Assembly (NCBI GenBank): GCA_001275005.1
Contig: JWZX01002989.1
Location: 1 to 36,574, forward strand
Length of the DNA stretch: 36,574 bases
Origin: Chrysochromulina tobinii
Lineage: Eukaryota > Haptophyta > Prymnesiales > Chrysochromulinaceae
Direction: 5' to 3'
Part shown: positions 1 to 9,203 of the stretch, in pieces
How positions within the stretch are numbered: the first letter of the stretch is position 1
How the letters are laid out: each line of letters begins with the position of its first letter
Notes under the pieces: generated by a model
What the model was told of the DNA's origin: nothing
Database searches by the model: none
The model's input: only the letters and a program-made list of their open reading frames with translations
Program-made: the position numbers and the translations under genes

Positions 1-86
1 TCCCCCCTGGCCGGGCTCCTGATGGCTCCGCTGTCTGTCTCTTCACGCGGTGGTTCACGGCCGCTTAACCGTTGGGGTCAAGCGGC

Positions 87-1880
87 ATGATTTCACACTC
101 GACACCTTCACAGAAGGCCCCTACACTTTCCCTGCCCCTGGGGTTCGGAAACAAAAGATGGGGGTCTGGGCTTGAGATGCAGCTCGCAGCTTCGGCGGCG
201 TCTGCTCGTAATGAGATGCAGCAGCTGCAGGCGCAGCATTACCAGCAGTACCAGCAGTACCCGCAGGGCCAGCAGTATCAGCAGTACCAGTACCAGCAGT
301 ACCCGCAGCAGTACCAGCAGTACCAACAGTACCAGCAGTACGCACCGCCGATGTCTTCCATTGCGCCATTTCCAAATGGCGCGCTGCCGCCGCCTGTGTC
401 TGCGTTCGCCTCCCTTAGCCATGGTGCAGCGCCACCGCCCGCGTTCGCCTTCGCCCCACAATTCAGCAATGCCGTGGGGCCACCCCTCCCCTTCGTCACC
501 ACCACCGTCGCCGCCACCTCCATCGCCACCACCGCCATTACCGCCCCCGCCATCACCTCCAACACCGTCGTCGCCTCCTCCTTCTCCGCCCACATCGCCA
601 CCGCACCCAAGCCCGCCTCCTTTTCCCCCGCCCCCATCGCCGCCGCCTTAACCTCCACCGCCATCGCCACCGCCCTCGCCAGCGCCCTCGAGGCCAGGGC
701 GACCGCGGCGACGGCCGAGGGGCTCGCGCTGGTGCCATCGTCGAGCAGTGAGACGGGCTTCAAACGCGTGATCAAGAATCGTGGCAAGTTTGAGACGCGG
801 ATCTTAGAGAACGGCAAGCTGCGCCGCCTTGGCCGCTTTGAGACGCCTGAGGAAGCGGCCATGTGCTACGCGATACACGTTGGGGCGGAGCGAGCGGCGG
901 CAGAGGCGGCGTTGGCGAGGAAAGAAGCTGAGGAAGCGGCCTTGTGCTACACCATGCACGTTGGGGCGCAGCGAGCGGCGGCGGAGGCGGCGGAGTCGCC
1001 AGCGGCGGCGGAGGCGAGGGTCAGAAAGGCTCAGCCGATGACGTCCGAAGAGGCCAGGGCGATCGCGGCGGCCGAGGGGCTCGAGCTGGTGCCGTTCTCG
1101 AGCGGTGAGACGGGCTTCAAGTGCGTGAGCAAGACTTATGGCAAGCTCGGAAACATAAAGTACGCGACGCGCATCAGCGCCAATGGCAAGCTGCGCCATC
1201 TCGGCGTGTTCTCGACTCCGGAGGAGGCGGCCTTGTGCTACGCGAGGTACATCGGGGCGGAGCGAGCAGCGGCGGAGGCGGCGGCGGCGGAGCTGGCGGC
1301 GGCCAAGGCCGCAGCATCGCCGCCGCTCACAGCGGACGAGGCCTGGGCGATCGCGGCGGCCGAGGGGCTCGAGCTGGTGCCGTCGTCGAGCAATGAGACG
1401 GGCTTTAAGTGCGTGAGCAAGAATTGGGGCAAGTACAAGGTGCAGACGAGCGAGAATGGCAAGCTGCGCCACCTCGGCAACTTTTCGACTCCGGAGGAGG
1501 CGGCCTTGGAGTACGCGAGGCACGTTGGGGCGGAGCGAGCGGCGGCGGAGGCGGCGGAGGCGAGGGGCGAAGGGTCGCAGCCGCTCACGGCGGACAATGC
1601 CAGGGCGGCCCTGGCGGCCGAGGCGAAGAGCGAGGCCGAGGCTCAGGCACGACTGTGTGAGCTCGAGGATGAGCTCGACGAAGAGGAGATACTTGTGCTC
1701 GAGACGGCGCTGGGGGTCAAGAGGGTTCCCTCGGCCGCTGCCTTTGTGGCAGCGCTGCAGGCGTGTGATCAGCAAGGCACGTTGGGGCGGAGCGATCGGT
1801 GGAAGAGGCAGCGGAGGCCAGGCACTCCGACCCTCGCGCCGCCAGGTCCCATTTGCGTGATACAGGTCCCTCTTCGCTGA
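87..1880 (+). CDS. Protein with three AP2-like DNA-binding domains
   Basis: 597 codons from the first ATG; the frame is open a little further upstream, so an upstream exon cannot be excluded. Residues about 50-90 are a Gln/Tyr run (QQY repeats), followed by an Ala/Pro/Thr-rich stretch to about residue 205. Three AP2-like units follow at about 212-266, 330-391 and 427-482. Each has an ETGFK start, a basic beta region (GKF.TRI or GKYKVQT), then ENGKLRHLG.F.TPEEAAL.YA, the usual strand-strand-helix pattern of AP2/ERF. A degenerate half unit with only the EEAALCY helix lies at about 282-300. The C-terminus has an acidic helix (ELEDELDEEE). AP2 repeats of this style are common in haptophyte and other algal genomes. 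The role is probably DNA binding; targets are unknown. The Ala-rich linkers are codon-repetitive, suggesting expansion by slippage and unequal exchange. Confidence 0.75.
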   Translation: MISHSTPSQKAPTLSLPLGFGNKRWGSGLEMQLAASAASARNEMQQLQAQHYQQYQQYPQGQQYQQYQYQQYPQQYQQYQQYQQYAPPMSSIAPFPNGALPPPVSAFASLSHGAAPPPAFAFAPQFSNAVGPPLPFVTTTVAATSIATTAITAPAITSNTVVASSFSAHIATAPKPASFSPAPIAAALTSTAIATALASALEARATAATAEGLALVPSSSSETGFKRVIKNRGKFETRILENGKLRRLGRFETPEEAAMCYAIHVGAERAAAEAALARKEAEEAALCYTMHVGAQRAAAEAAESPAAAEARVRKAQPMTSEEARAIAAAEGLELVPFSSGETGFKCVSKTYGKLGNIKYATRISANGKLRHLGVFSTPEEAALCYARYIGAERAAAEAAAAELAAAKAAASPPLTADEAWAIAAAEGLELVPSSSNETGFKCVSKNWGKYKVQTSENGKLRHLGNFSTPEEAALEYARHVGAERAAAEAAEARGEGSQPLTADNARAALAAEAKSEAEAQARLCELEDELDEEEILVLETALGVKRVPSAAAFVAALQACDQQGTLGRSDRWKRQRRPGTPTLAPPGPICVIQVPLR

Positions 1881-1921
1881 CGGGACGAGGCAGGCGAATC
1901 GACGCCGAAAGGTGAACATGC

Positions 1922-2280
1922 ATGCGAATCCATCGTGATGCCCCGAGGCCAATGGATCGTCGGCAAATGATGAACATCCGGGTTACAGGAAACTATGAGA
2001 AGACACAAGAAGGCGCAGCTCATCTATTGCGAGAGCGACTTCCAGGAAACTAAGAGAACACAGAAGAAGGCGCAGCTCGTCTATTGCGAGAGCGACTTCC
2101 AGGAAACTAAGAGAATACACAAGAAGGCGCAGCTCGTCTATTGCGAGAGCGACTTCCAACGCAAATGGTGAACATGCGAAGCCGTCGTGATGCCCCGAGG
2201 CCGATGGATCGACGGAAAATAGCACGAGGCGGACGGATAGACATGCGAAGCCATCGTGATGCCCACGAGGCCAATGGAGC
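1922..2280 (+). repeat. Three dispersed copies of a ~38-bp unit
   Basis: Copies at about 1922-1959, 2174-2211 and 2242-2280 share ATGCGAA, then TCGTGATGCCC, CGAGGCC and ATGGA. The unit has ATCCAT near one end and ATGGAT near the other, so it can fold back. The 57-bp tandem array lies between copies one and two. Function unknown. Confidence 0.65.
1988..2158 (+). repeat. 57-bp tandem repeat, three copies
   Basis: Units start at 1988, 2045 and 2102 with GGAAACTA and end with TTGCGAGAGCGACTTCC. They differ at only a few positions. No open frame of interest spans the array. Confidence 0.9.
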
Positions 2281-2584
2281 GCATAACGAGCTGCCGGAGC
2301 CGACGATGCCTGAGGCAGGCGGGTGCTGGGGGAGGTGCTGAGGAAGACATGCGAATCCACGGGAGCCGCCGGTGCCTATTTGCTATGAGGCCGGCGACCG
2401 CACTGTGCTTGCACAGAGACGACCTGTCCTCATATTGAATTGCGAAGCGGCACGGCAGGTGCTACAGTACATCTACATGTAGAGGAGTAGAGCGGCAGGA
2501 AGGTGCTGGTGTGGTCATGTCTCATGAGTGTGGTGTGTCGTTCCCATGGTCGTTCCGTGTGCGTGGACTCGTGAATTCTTATCG

Positions 2585-2657
2585 TATATAAAGCTCCCTG
2601 CCCAACCCCATTCGACGTCATAGCTAACCTCGGTAATCCTGGGCTCTATAAAAGCCC
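2585..2657 (+). promoter_or_regulatory. Two TATA-like motifs, one inside an inverted repeat
   Basis: TATATAAAG occurs at 2585-2593 and TATAAAA at 2647-2653. The second is framed by GGGCT (2641-2645) and AGCCC (2653-2657). Downstream are CAATAACGAATC and a GC-rich stretch, but no gene starts nearby, so this may be the promoter part of a decayed element such as a solo LTR rather than a gene promoter. Confidence 0.3.
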
Positions 2658-3344
2658 TGGGCGCTCGGCCGTCTTACTTTCCTCAATAACGAATCAGGAG
2701 CCTGGAGGCCGGTGCGCGGTGCCAGCCGCCTTCAGCTTCACGCTTGACTCAACGGTCCCTTCTGCTTCTCGGACGTGAGCTCGTTTGTCGTGTTAAGGCT
2801 TTAGGGATTGAATGTTTAGAATGCCCAATGACGCGGGAGCTCGCCATGGCGCGAGTCCCCAGATGGTCCCATATGGACGTTTCCTAATATCTTCTACTTC
2901 TTCGCTTGAGGAGCCGACTCCAAGACAGATTCAGGGACGCACTCTAATCCTACTCTCTATCCGATCATGATGAGGACGACGCAGGGGCGGAATGAGAAGG
3001 ACATAGTTACTCTTCTTCCTGATCGGCTCAACCGATGGCTCCTTGGAGGTGGACACCAATGTGCGATGAGCTGGGCCTCATGGGCTCATGAACGAGTTTG
3101 CGCTTACATGTGGAACCTACGTTGGATCAACCTCAAGGACTCCTTTCCACTTGAATTCCAATTCTCTACGTTGATTTCAACCAGACAGCGGAGCACAAAA
3201 TGTGCATCCCACATGAAGCCACGTGAAGCCACATGATGCATTCACTTTGAGCAGTATTCTACACGTCAGGCATCCGCTCTCGTGAATCCTCTCGTCACCT
3301 GTCTATCACCTGTCACATGAGGTGCCCACGGGCCCAAGTTACCT

Positions 3345-3359
3345 CGCGCGCGCGCGCGC
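3345..3359. repeat. CG dinucleotide run
   Basis: Alternating CG for about 15 nt, a low-complexity tract able to adopt Z-DNA. No gene context. Confidence 0.85.
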
Positions 3360-3822
3360 CTCACGAATGATTCAGCATTCACAATCAGAAGAAATTCCGA
3401 ACAGGGGGTGTGGGGGGCACGACCCGATGGCATACCGATGGCCATCGGATGCCGTCGAGAACCTGTTTCCGATACCCGACCGATCCATTGCGCGATTTCG
3501 GTTCGCGTAACTGCCTAACCGCGTGTCTCGTGCACAACGTGTCGACCCCGTCTTGGATAACCTTACACGGGTTACGCAGAACGGGATTACCGGGGTGACG
3601 GTGTCGGGAACGGGATGATTCATTACAGCCGAGCTGCACGGCTGTCAGTTTAGCGCTGGGCCGCACCGACCGGACCGCTGCGCTGCGCTCGAACGCTCGT
3701 CGCTTTGCTCGCTGCGACTGCTCGCGTCACTTAGCGTCACTGCTCTCTGTGCACTCGCCACCTCACTCGCCCCCCCTCCACCTTCTGGCGCACTGCCCCC
3801 GTACTGCCGTGTTGCGACTCGC

Positions 3823-3862
3823 GAGGGCACCTACATGAGGGCACCTACATGAGGGCACCTAC
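3823..3862 (+). repeat. 14-bp tandem repeat, about 2.9 copies
   Basis: GAGGGCACCTACAT begins at 3823, 3837 and 3851; the third copy lacks its last two bases. It lies next to the duplicated segment at 3880-3979. Confidence 0.9.
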
Positions 3863-3879
3863 GCGTACGCCACAGCGTC

Positions 3880-3979
3880 CGTCTTCGCCTCGGCCCTAGC
3901 CCGACGCCGCTCCCTGATGACGTCTGATTGCCTCCGTCATCAGGTACAAGCGTCTTCGCGCCCTAGCCCAACGCCGCTC
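3880..3979. repeat. Hairpin module bracketed by a ~30-bp direct duplication
   Basis: 3880-3912 and 3951-3979 are near-identical (CGTCTTCGC, then CCCTAGCCC, then ACGCCGCTC; the second copy lacks CTCGG). Between them 3914-3943 begins with CTGATGACG and ends with CGTCATCAG, a perfect 9-bp inverted repeat around TCTGATTGCCTC, followed by GTACAAG. The same module forms the 3' ends of several introns in this window. It overlaps the stop region of the minus-strand 832-aa gene, so it sits in or beside that gene's 3' UTR. Confidence 0.7.
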
Positions 3980-6476
3980 ACAACAGCGCGTTCGTCTGCA
4001 CGTTCGCCTGCGCGTTTGCCTGCGCGTTCGCCGCCGCCCCCGCCTCCGAGTTTGACTCCGAAACCGAGTTCGCCTCCTCAGTAGCAGCATCGCTGCCGTG
4101 CGATCGGTTGGCACCGGCGAGCGTTCCGAATCCCACAGGAAGGATCACCGGAATCAGCGACCACGCAGCGAGCATCGGGCGAGGGCGCTCCGCCGCCGAC
4201 ATCTCCGTCTCGGCTGGCACTGGCGACTCTTGCTGCGGCACCGGCGCAGACTTCGGCGCTGTCGCCTGTGGCAGCGCCGCCGTCGCCTCTGCGACAGCCG
4301 CCATTGCCTCTCGCACCGCCGCAGGCACGGCTGGCGTCGCCGTTGGCGCCGCTTCATCCGTCGCCTCTGCCATCGCTTCATCCGTCGCCGGCTTGTGTTC
4401 GGCTGCTGCGTCCAGCAGAGGCTCTGTAAGCGTCGGAGCCGCGGCCGCGATGTCCTCTGCATGGTCCTCAGCTGCCGCATCTGCCGCCGATGCTGCCTCG
4501 CCCAGCGTCACCTCCTCCGCCGTCGGTGCCACGCCTTGCTCCGCCGCCTCCGTCGGTAGGAACACCACCTCACCCACCTGCTCCGCATGCATTGGTTCCA
4601 GCGGTACCGGCGCCTCTGAAAGGGCCAGCGCCTCCGCCGCCACTGGAAACGCTGCGGGCTTGGCCACATCCACATGAGCCAGTACTGCCGCCTCAGCAGC
4701 TGCCGTCGGCTCTGTTGCCGCCACAGCCGTAGCCGCCGCCTCGGCTAGCGACGGAGCCATCGGCAACGCCTTGCAATTCCACTCCTCTGCAGGCTTCGGC
4801 TCGTCCATCTGCTCGTCCTGCAGCTTGTCCTCGAGCTCTGCACCTGGCTCCTCGGGCGCGTCCTCCGGCTCGATCTCGGGTTCAATCTCGGGCATCTCCT
4901 CATCCTCGAGCTCCATCTGGACCTCCGCGAGGGGCTTGATCTCGGGTTCAATCTCGGGTATCTCATCCTCGAGCTCCATCTTGGCCTCCGCGTGGGGCTT
5001 GATCTCAGGCATGATCTCGGGTTTCTCATCCTCATCGAGCTCCTTCTTGTCCTCCGCGAAGGACTCTAGCGATCCAAACTGTCTTGCGTCTGGTGCCGCC
5101 TCGGGTGGCGTGGATGACAGCTCCAGGGCTGGTGCGGTTGCCATGGGCGCCGTTTTGGGCGCCGTCATCGGCGCCATCATCGGCTGCGTCGCCTCCGCCG
5201 CGCCACTTGGCTGCGCGGCAGCTGGCGAGCAGGTCGCCTCGATCACACCATCGGTGCCAGCACCGTCGTAGCCGCTGATGCCGAGACGGAAGGCGCCGTC
5301 GTCGTCGCAACGGCTGCCGAGACGGCGCGCCCGCGCCCAGTCAGTCCATGAAGGGCTCGCATGCAGGCTTGTATGCAAGTTCACGCCACTCGCCGTATTG
5401 CCGTTACGCTCCAACAGCGGCGCTGCCTTGTTGGGCGTCGGGGCAAACCCTGCTTGTGCCTCTGGCGGGGCTGCCGGCGTGGACGCCGTCGCGGTCGTCG
5501 GCGTGGTCGTCGTCGCAGGCGTCGTCGCGGGCGTCGGCATCAGCACATGCGCGGCGGCGGCGGCGGCTGGAATGTGCCCTGCAGCAGCCACCGCCGCCAT
5601 AGTGCTGGCCGCCGGCACCTTCACCGGCGCCTCCTGCGCCTCGGCCGCCGCCGGCACCTCCTCGGCCGCCGGCGGCACCGCCTCGGCCGCCGGCGGCACC
5701 GCCTCGGCCGCCATTGGCACGCGCAGCGGCAGCCCGAAGAGAGGACGCTCCTCATCGATCTTGACGCGGCCGACGAGCGTCGCGAGGGACGGACGGAAGA
5801 TCGGGTCGACGTCGCCGAGGTGGTAGATGGTGCCCGAGATGGTGGTGGCCTCGCGCCCACGCACGCTCACGAGCACGCTCGAGCTCGCGAGCGAGCCGTC
5901 CGCGAGCGTGGGGTGGTTGAACACGCGCCCGCACAGGCAGTAGCCCATCTGACGAAGCTCGGGCTGCACGAGCTGCTCGAGTCGCCACTCGAGGAGAAGA
6001 GACAGGCCGGCCTCCACGCAGTGACGGAGTGCGGGCGGCGCGCGCGTGGGCACGCGAGGGAGCGATCGCCGTGGCTGCTGCTTGGTAGGCGCTGCCGCTC
6101 CGCGCCCCGCTGCACTCGCATGTGCGGGCGGCGGCGGCGGTGCAGAGTCCTGCTCGTCATCGGTCGCGTGGCGGCGCTTGAGGCCGCGCGTACCCGGCTC
6201 GCCCAGCTCGCCCGCCTGCTCTTGCAGGAAGAAGTGCACGCGCGGCGCGATCTTGAGGCAGCCACCAACCTCAACGGCGAGACCGGCGGAGATGAGGTCT
6301 CGGGTTGCTCCACGCAGTGCGGCGAAGGGAGGATCGCCGCGCTCCACGGCCGCACGGCGGAGGGTGATGCCGAGTGAGTGGTCGACGTCGCCGGAAGTCG
6401 TCAGCCACGCGCGGAGCGAGGCGACCAACAAATCGCGTAAATCGATGGCCTCATCCGGAGTCGGAGCACCAGACAT
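3978..6476 (-). CDS. 832-aa protein with a conserved N-terminal part and an acidic low-complexity tail
   Basis: The start is the first ATG of the frame (6474-6476, MSGAPTPDEAIDLRDLL); the open frame runs 28 codons further without another ATG. Residues about 1-90 look globular and helical (RDLLVASLRAWL). Residues about 150-270 contain a compact segment with VFNHPTLADGS, a VRGREATTISGTIYHLG strand pair, then DVDPIFRPSLATLVGRV, resembling short beta domains seen in other algal proteins; I cannot name the family. The rest is Ala/Pro-rich with PPAAEAV repeats and an acidic EIPEIEPEIKP repeat block, ending in QANAQANVQTN repeats. No catalytic motif or membrane segment is evident. It is divergent from the SerRS-like gene. 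Function unknown; disordered scaffold or chromatin-type roles are guesses. Confidence 0.65.
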   Translation of the reverse strand: MSGAPTPDEAIDLRDLLVASLRAWLTTSGDVDHSLGITLRRAAVERGDPPFAALRGATRDLISAGLAVEVGGCLKIAPRVHFFLQEQAGELGEPGTRGLKRRHATDDEQDSAPPPPPAHASAAGRGAAAPTKQQPRRSLPRVPTRAPPALRHCVEAGLSLLLEWRLEQLVQPELRQMGYCLCGRVFNHPTLADGSLASSSVLVSVRGREATTISGTIYHLGDVDPIFRPSLATLVGRVKIDEERPLFGLPLRVPMAAEAVPPAAEAVPPAAEEVPAAAEAQEAPVKVPAASTMAAVAAAGHIPAAAAAAHVLMPTPATTPATTTTPTTATASTPAAPPEAQAGFAPTPNKAAPLLERNGNTASGVNLHTSLHASPSWTDWARARRLGSRCDDDGAFRLGISGYDGAGTDGVIEATCSPAAAQPSGAAEATQPMMAPMTAPKTAPMATAPALELSSTPPEAAPDARQFGSLESFAEDKKELDEDEKPEIMPEIKPHAEAKMELEDEIPEIEPEIKPLAEVQMELEDEEMPEIEPEIEPEDAPEEPGAELEDKLQDEQMDEPKPAEEWNCKALPMAPSLAEAAATAVAATEPTAAAEAAVLAHVDVAKPAAFPVAAEALALSEAPVPLEPMHAEQVGEVVFLPTEAAEQGVAPTAEEVTLGEAASAADAAAEDHAEDIAAAAPTLTEPLLDAAAEHKPATDEAMAEATDEAAPTATPAVPAAVREAMAAVAEATAALPQATAPKSAPVPQQESPVPAETEMSAAERPRPMLAAWSLIPVILPVGFGTLAGANRSHGSDAATEEANSVSESNSEAGAAANAQANAQANVQTNALL
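4905..5045 (-). repeat. 63-66-bp in-frame repeat coding acidic E/P motifs
   Basis: On the plus strand, (C)TCGAGCTCC blocks recur at 4905, 4968 and about 5034. Each is followed by the CTTGATCTC and TCTCATC segments that encode the EIxPEIKPxAExxMELEDE units of the 832-aa protein. Confidence 0.75.
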
Positions 6477-7058
6477 CGCGTCTTCGCGTGTGCAAGAGTG
6501 ACTCGCGGCAGTGCAAGTATCGACTCTCTCCGCGCATGCAAACGGAACCGAAAGAAACAAGTTTTCCGCACCGTTGAATTGTCAAGCGTCAAGTGGTGGT
6601 GTAGAGTGGTTCGAGGGAGACAGGGAGTAGGGTAGTGTAGGCGCTTACATATTGGTGGAAGCTTCAATGCACCACGCAGGGAGTCAGGGACACCGACAGC
6701 TAGTAGCTACAACATCCACAAGCACATGTTCCACGTATCTGATACGTATCTGAGTTACGTTAGTCCGCCGAGGCCGATGTGTCATATTCCGCAACATCTC
6801 GTTAACATCAAGTGCAAGAACGGTCTCGTCGTGCTGCTCGTCCTTGACGTTTCATGTAAGCTCCGATTCGCGGCGAAACCGCGGTTGGTATACCCTAAGT
6901 TGATCTGTAGGGCGTCGGGTAGGCGTCGGGCCCACTTGCACCAGCCGAAGCGCACGAGGATGATAGTCAGTTGACGAGCTCGGCCATGCGGCGGGCGGGC
7001 ACCATTTGCGTCACTGCATGCGCACGACCGAAACAGCGCGCCAAGTTTTGAAGTCAAC
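6477..7058. promoter_or_regulatory. Divergent intergenic region
   Basis: 582 bp between the start codons of the 832-aa gene (-) and the SerRS-like gene (+), presumably holding both promoters. It is less GC-rich than the flanks. A GTATCTGA repeat occurs around 6735-6752. I see no TATA or CCAAT box in a convincing place. Confidence 0.4.
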
Positions 7059-8025
7059 ATGTTGGACATCGACCTTTTTCGCGTCGACCGGGGCGGCAAC
7101 CCGGACATCGTGCGTGAGTCACAGCGGCGGCGCCACAAGGATGTCTCGCTGGTCGACAAGGTGATCGAGCTTGACACCGAGTGGCGCTCGACCCGCGGCG
7201 GGCTCGACAATGCCAAAAAGGTGTTGAACCAGGTCCAGAAGAAGATTGGCGAGTTCATGAAGAAGAAGGAGAGCCCGCCTCCCGAGCTGATGAAGGAGAA
7301 GCAGGATGCCGATGCCGAAATCACGAAGCTCGAGGCGAAGGAGAAGGAGCTCATCGAGGCGCGCGACAACACGCGCGTGGGCAATCTCGTGCACGAAGAC
7401 GCGCCTCTCGTGGCCGCGCCACCTGCGCAGCGCGGGCTGCCAGCAGACACGCTGCGCCGCTGCCTCATGGCCTCAGGCCTCGCCGAGCCCGTCGCCAGCG
7501 GCACCGTGCCGAGCCGCTCGTGGCGTGCGGTGGGCGACGGCTTGCTGCTCCAGCAGCAGTGGCTCTCTCACGCGCTCGCATTCGTGTCGGCGCGAGGCTT
7601 CGAGTTGCTCCACGCGCCGCTTCAGCCGTGCGCGGACCGGCTCGACAAGCTCGACAAGCTGCGCCGCGGTCGCGGCGAGCAGGGGACTGGTGTCGCTGTG
7701 CTGGCCACACGGCTCGCGACCGATCCGCTCGGCGCGTTGCATGCATGCAGGTGCGCGGATGGCCCATTGCCACTGATGGCGTGGATTGCCTCTGATTGCC
7801 CCTGATTGCCCCTGATTGCCCCTGATTGCAACTGATTGCAACTGATTGCAACTGATGGCGTGGATTGCCCCTCTACTTACCACACTGAGCGCGATGGCTC
7901 GTCTCCTTGCATGCAATGCAGCTGCCTACCGCCCACCGAGCTGCCACGTAGCTATGCCCTTCTGCGACCATATTTGGATAACTCTTCGTCGTCCTCCGCA
8001 GCCCTCGTGAACGGCGGTGGCGGCA

Positions 8026-8063
<38 letters not shown>

Positions 8064-8723
8064 TTGTCACTGCTCATCGACGCGTGCCAGGCGCCGCAGC
8101 TGAGCGCGTCTGTCATCTGTGAAGATGACGGCTCGTGCTGGGAGACTCTTGATGAGTTGATTACGATGGCCGAGCACTTGCATGCGGATCTCATCGGGCG
8201 AGATCGGCTCCAGATCGTCGAGCTCGCAACCACCGAGCTCCGCGCAGTCGAGGCGCGTGCCTATCTGCTGTGTGCCGCGCCACCGCCTAGCACGGCGCCA
8301 CCGCCCAGCACGGCGCCTCCGACCAGCACGGCGCCACCGCCCAGCACGGCGCCACCGCCCAGCACGATACCAGATGCGCCGGTCGCAGCGGCGGGCGGGC
8401 CGCCGCCCAGTACCGGTACTGGTCGTTACGGCATCGAGCTCGCTCGCATCTGGTGTGAACACGAGTACTGTGCGCGTGAACTCGGTGTGAGGTGCGGCTA
8501 CCCGTCGCTGGGCGACACAAGCCGCCGGCACGTGCACACGCTGGGCGCGGACTTGTTCTCACCCGCCGCCTGCCTGCTCGCGCTCGCGGCCGCGGCGCCC
8601 GGTACGGCGCTCGATCACGAGGAGGCGGGTCGCGCCGTGCCGAGCGCTGACCCGCGAGATGCGCTGCCGAGCACCCATCGCGCCACGTGGCTGCCAGAGA
8701 AGCATCGCCAGGGAGCGAGGTAG
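7059..8723 (+). CDS. Seryl-tRNA synthetase-like protein with eroded catalytic motifs
   Basis: CDS join(7059..7750,7922..8723), 497 aa. The first 115 residues match the cytosolic SerRS N-terminal arm: MLDIDLFRVDRGGNPDIV, RESQRRRHKDVSLVDKVIEL, then a charged coiled coil that in SerRS binds the tRNA(Ser) long arm. The core remains alignable: LLLQQQWLSHALAFVSARGF, SCWETLDELITMAEHL (SerRS WExxDExIxxAEExY), then CARELGVRCG and HVHTLGADLF near the C-terminus. The motif 2 FRxE signature is absent (the region reads YALLRPYLDN, then a Ser/Gly insert), and the motif 3 Arg with ENYQ is replaced by SPAACLLALAAAA. A Gly run at about residue 262 and PPPSTA repeats at about 351-380 are inserted. The frame stays open across both exons, so it may be an expressed pseudoenzyme; serine activation is unlikely. 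A true SerRS should exist elsewhere. Confidence 0.75.
7751..7921 (+). other. Intron of SerRS-like gene, decamer-repeat type
   Basis: GTGCGCGGATGG donor and GCAG acceptor, phase 2. The interior is mainly CTGATTGCCN/CTGATTGCAA decamers (about 7788-7867). The last exon bases TTGCATGCATGCAG (7737-7750) recur as TTGCATGCAATGCAG (7907-7921) at the 3' end of the intron. Splicing joins ALHAC to SCLPPTEL in frame and preserves SerRS alignment; reading through ends the frame at 7805. Confidence 0.8.
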
Positions 8724-9203
8724 AGAGAGATCGCTCCCGCGTCTGCGGAGCTGGCAGCTGCCTCCGAAGTTCCGTCAGTCTTTTCCGAACTGGAACTCCC
8801 CGGGCCGCTCCACCGTCCACGCTACCCGTCTCGCGTCCGTGTGGTCCCGTTAAACACGGGCAACTCACCTGTGCTCGCACAAGAACATCAAACAAGAGAA
8901 ATAGGAATAGAGCAAGCTAACCCGGATACGACGCTGCTCACACCATCACAGTCCGTGCTCTGACGAGTCAACGAGATACACAACTGAGAAGGAGCGCTGT
9001 ACTGAGCACTGGACCCACGTGCGGCTGTGCGGCTCAGCAGGGGCGCGGAGTGCGGTGGGGTGGCCAGCCGGCCACACGCAGCGTGTGCGCCGATCCCGGG
9101 GGCCTCGTAGCAACGTCTTCGGCTCGTGCTCTATCGTAGTAACGTCTTCGGCTCGTTCTCTGTGTCGCTCTGCCGCTCTCTGCCGCTCTCTGCCGCGTCT
9201 CGC
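8724..9203. other. Convergent intergenic region with short repeats
   Basis: 480 bp between the 3' ends of the SerRS-like gene and Rpt6, so mostly 3' UTRs. (G)TA(G)(C/T)AACGTCTTCGGCTCGT occurs twice (about 9108-9126 and 9136-9157), followed by CTCTGCCG repeats to 9200. No gene seen. Confidence 0.5.

Larger units (their letters stand above)
1881..3977. other. Gene-poor repeat-rich intergenic region
   Basis: About 2.1 kb between the AP2-like gene and the stop of the 832-aa gene. It holds a 57-bp tandem repeat, dispersed copies of a palindrome-ended unit, two TATA-like sites, a CG dinucleotide run, a 14-bp tandem repeat and a hairpin between two copies of a ~30-bp duplication. Small open frames here (for example 2967-3236 and 3322-3510) have no recognisable domain or codon pattern, and I do not call genes. 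Confidence 0.6.

Noticed and set aside
804-1952. 382-codon minus-strand frame opposite the AP2-like gene
   Set aside because: Arg/Leu-rich shadow of the Ala/Glu-rich plus-strand gene; no domain.
2967-3236. 89-codon plus-strand ORF in the repeat-rich gap
   Set aside because: No domain, no repeat support, and lies in otherwise non-coding sequence.
4873-4888. GGTTCAATCTCG-like string as a tRNA T-loop
   Set aside because: It is part of the acidic coding repeat and no acceptor or anticodon stem can be drawn.
7059-7805. SerRS-like protein as a complete 248-aa product
   Set aside because: The tail after 7750 is translated decamer repeat; splicing to 7922 restores alignment with the SerRS C-terminal half.
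7788-7867. Regular short repeats resembling a CRISPR or satellite array
   Set aside because: Units are 10 bp without spacers and lie in a spliced intron of a eukaryotic gene.
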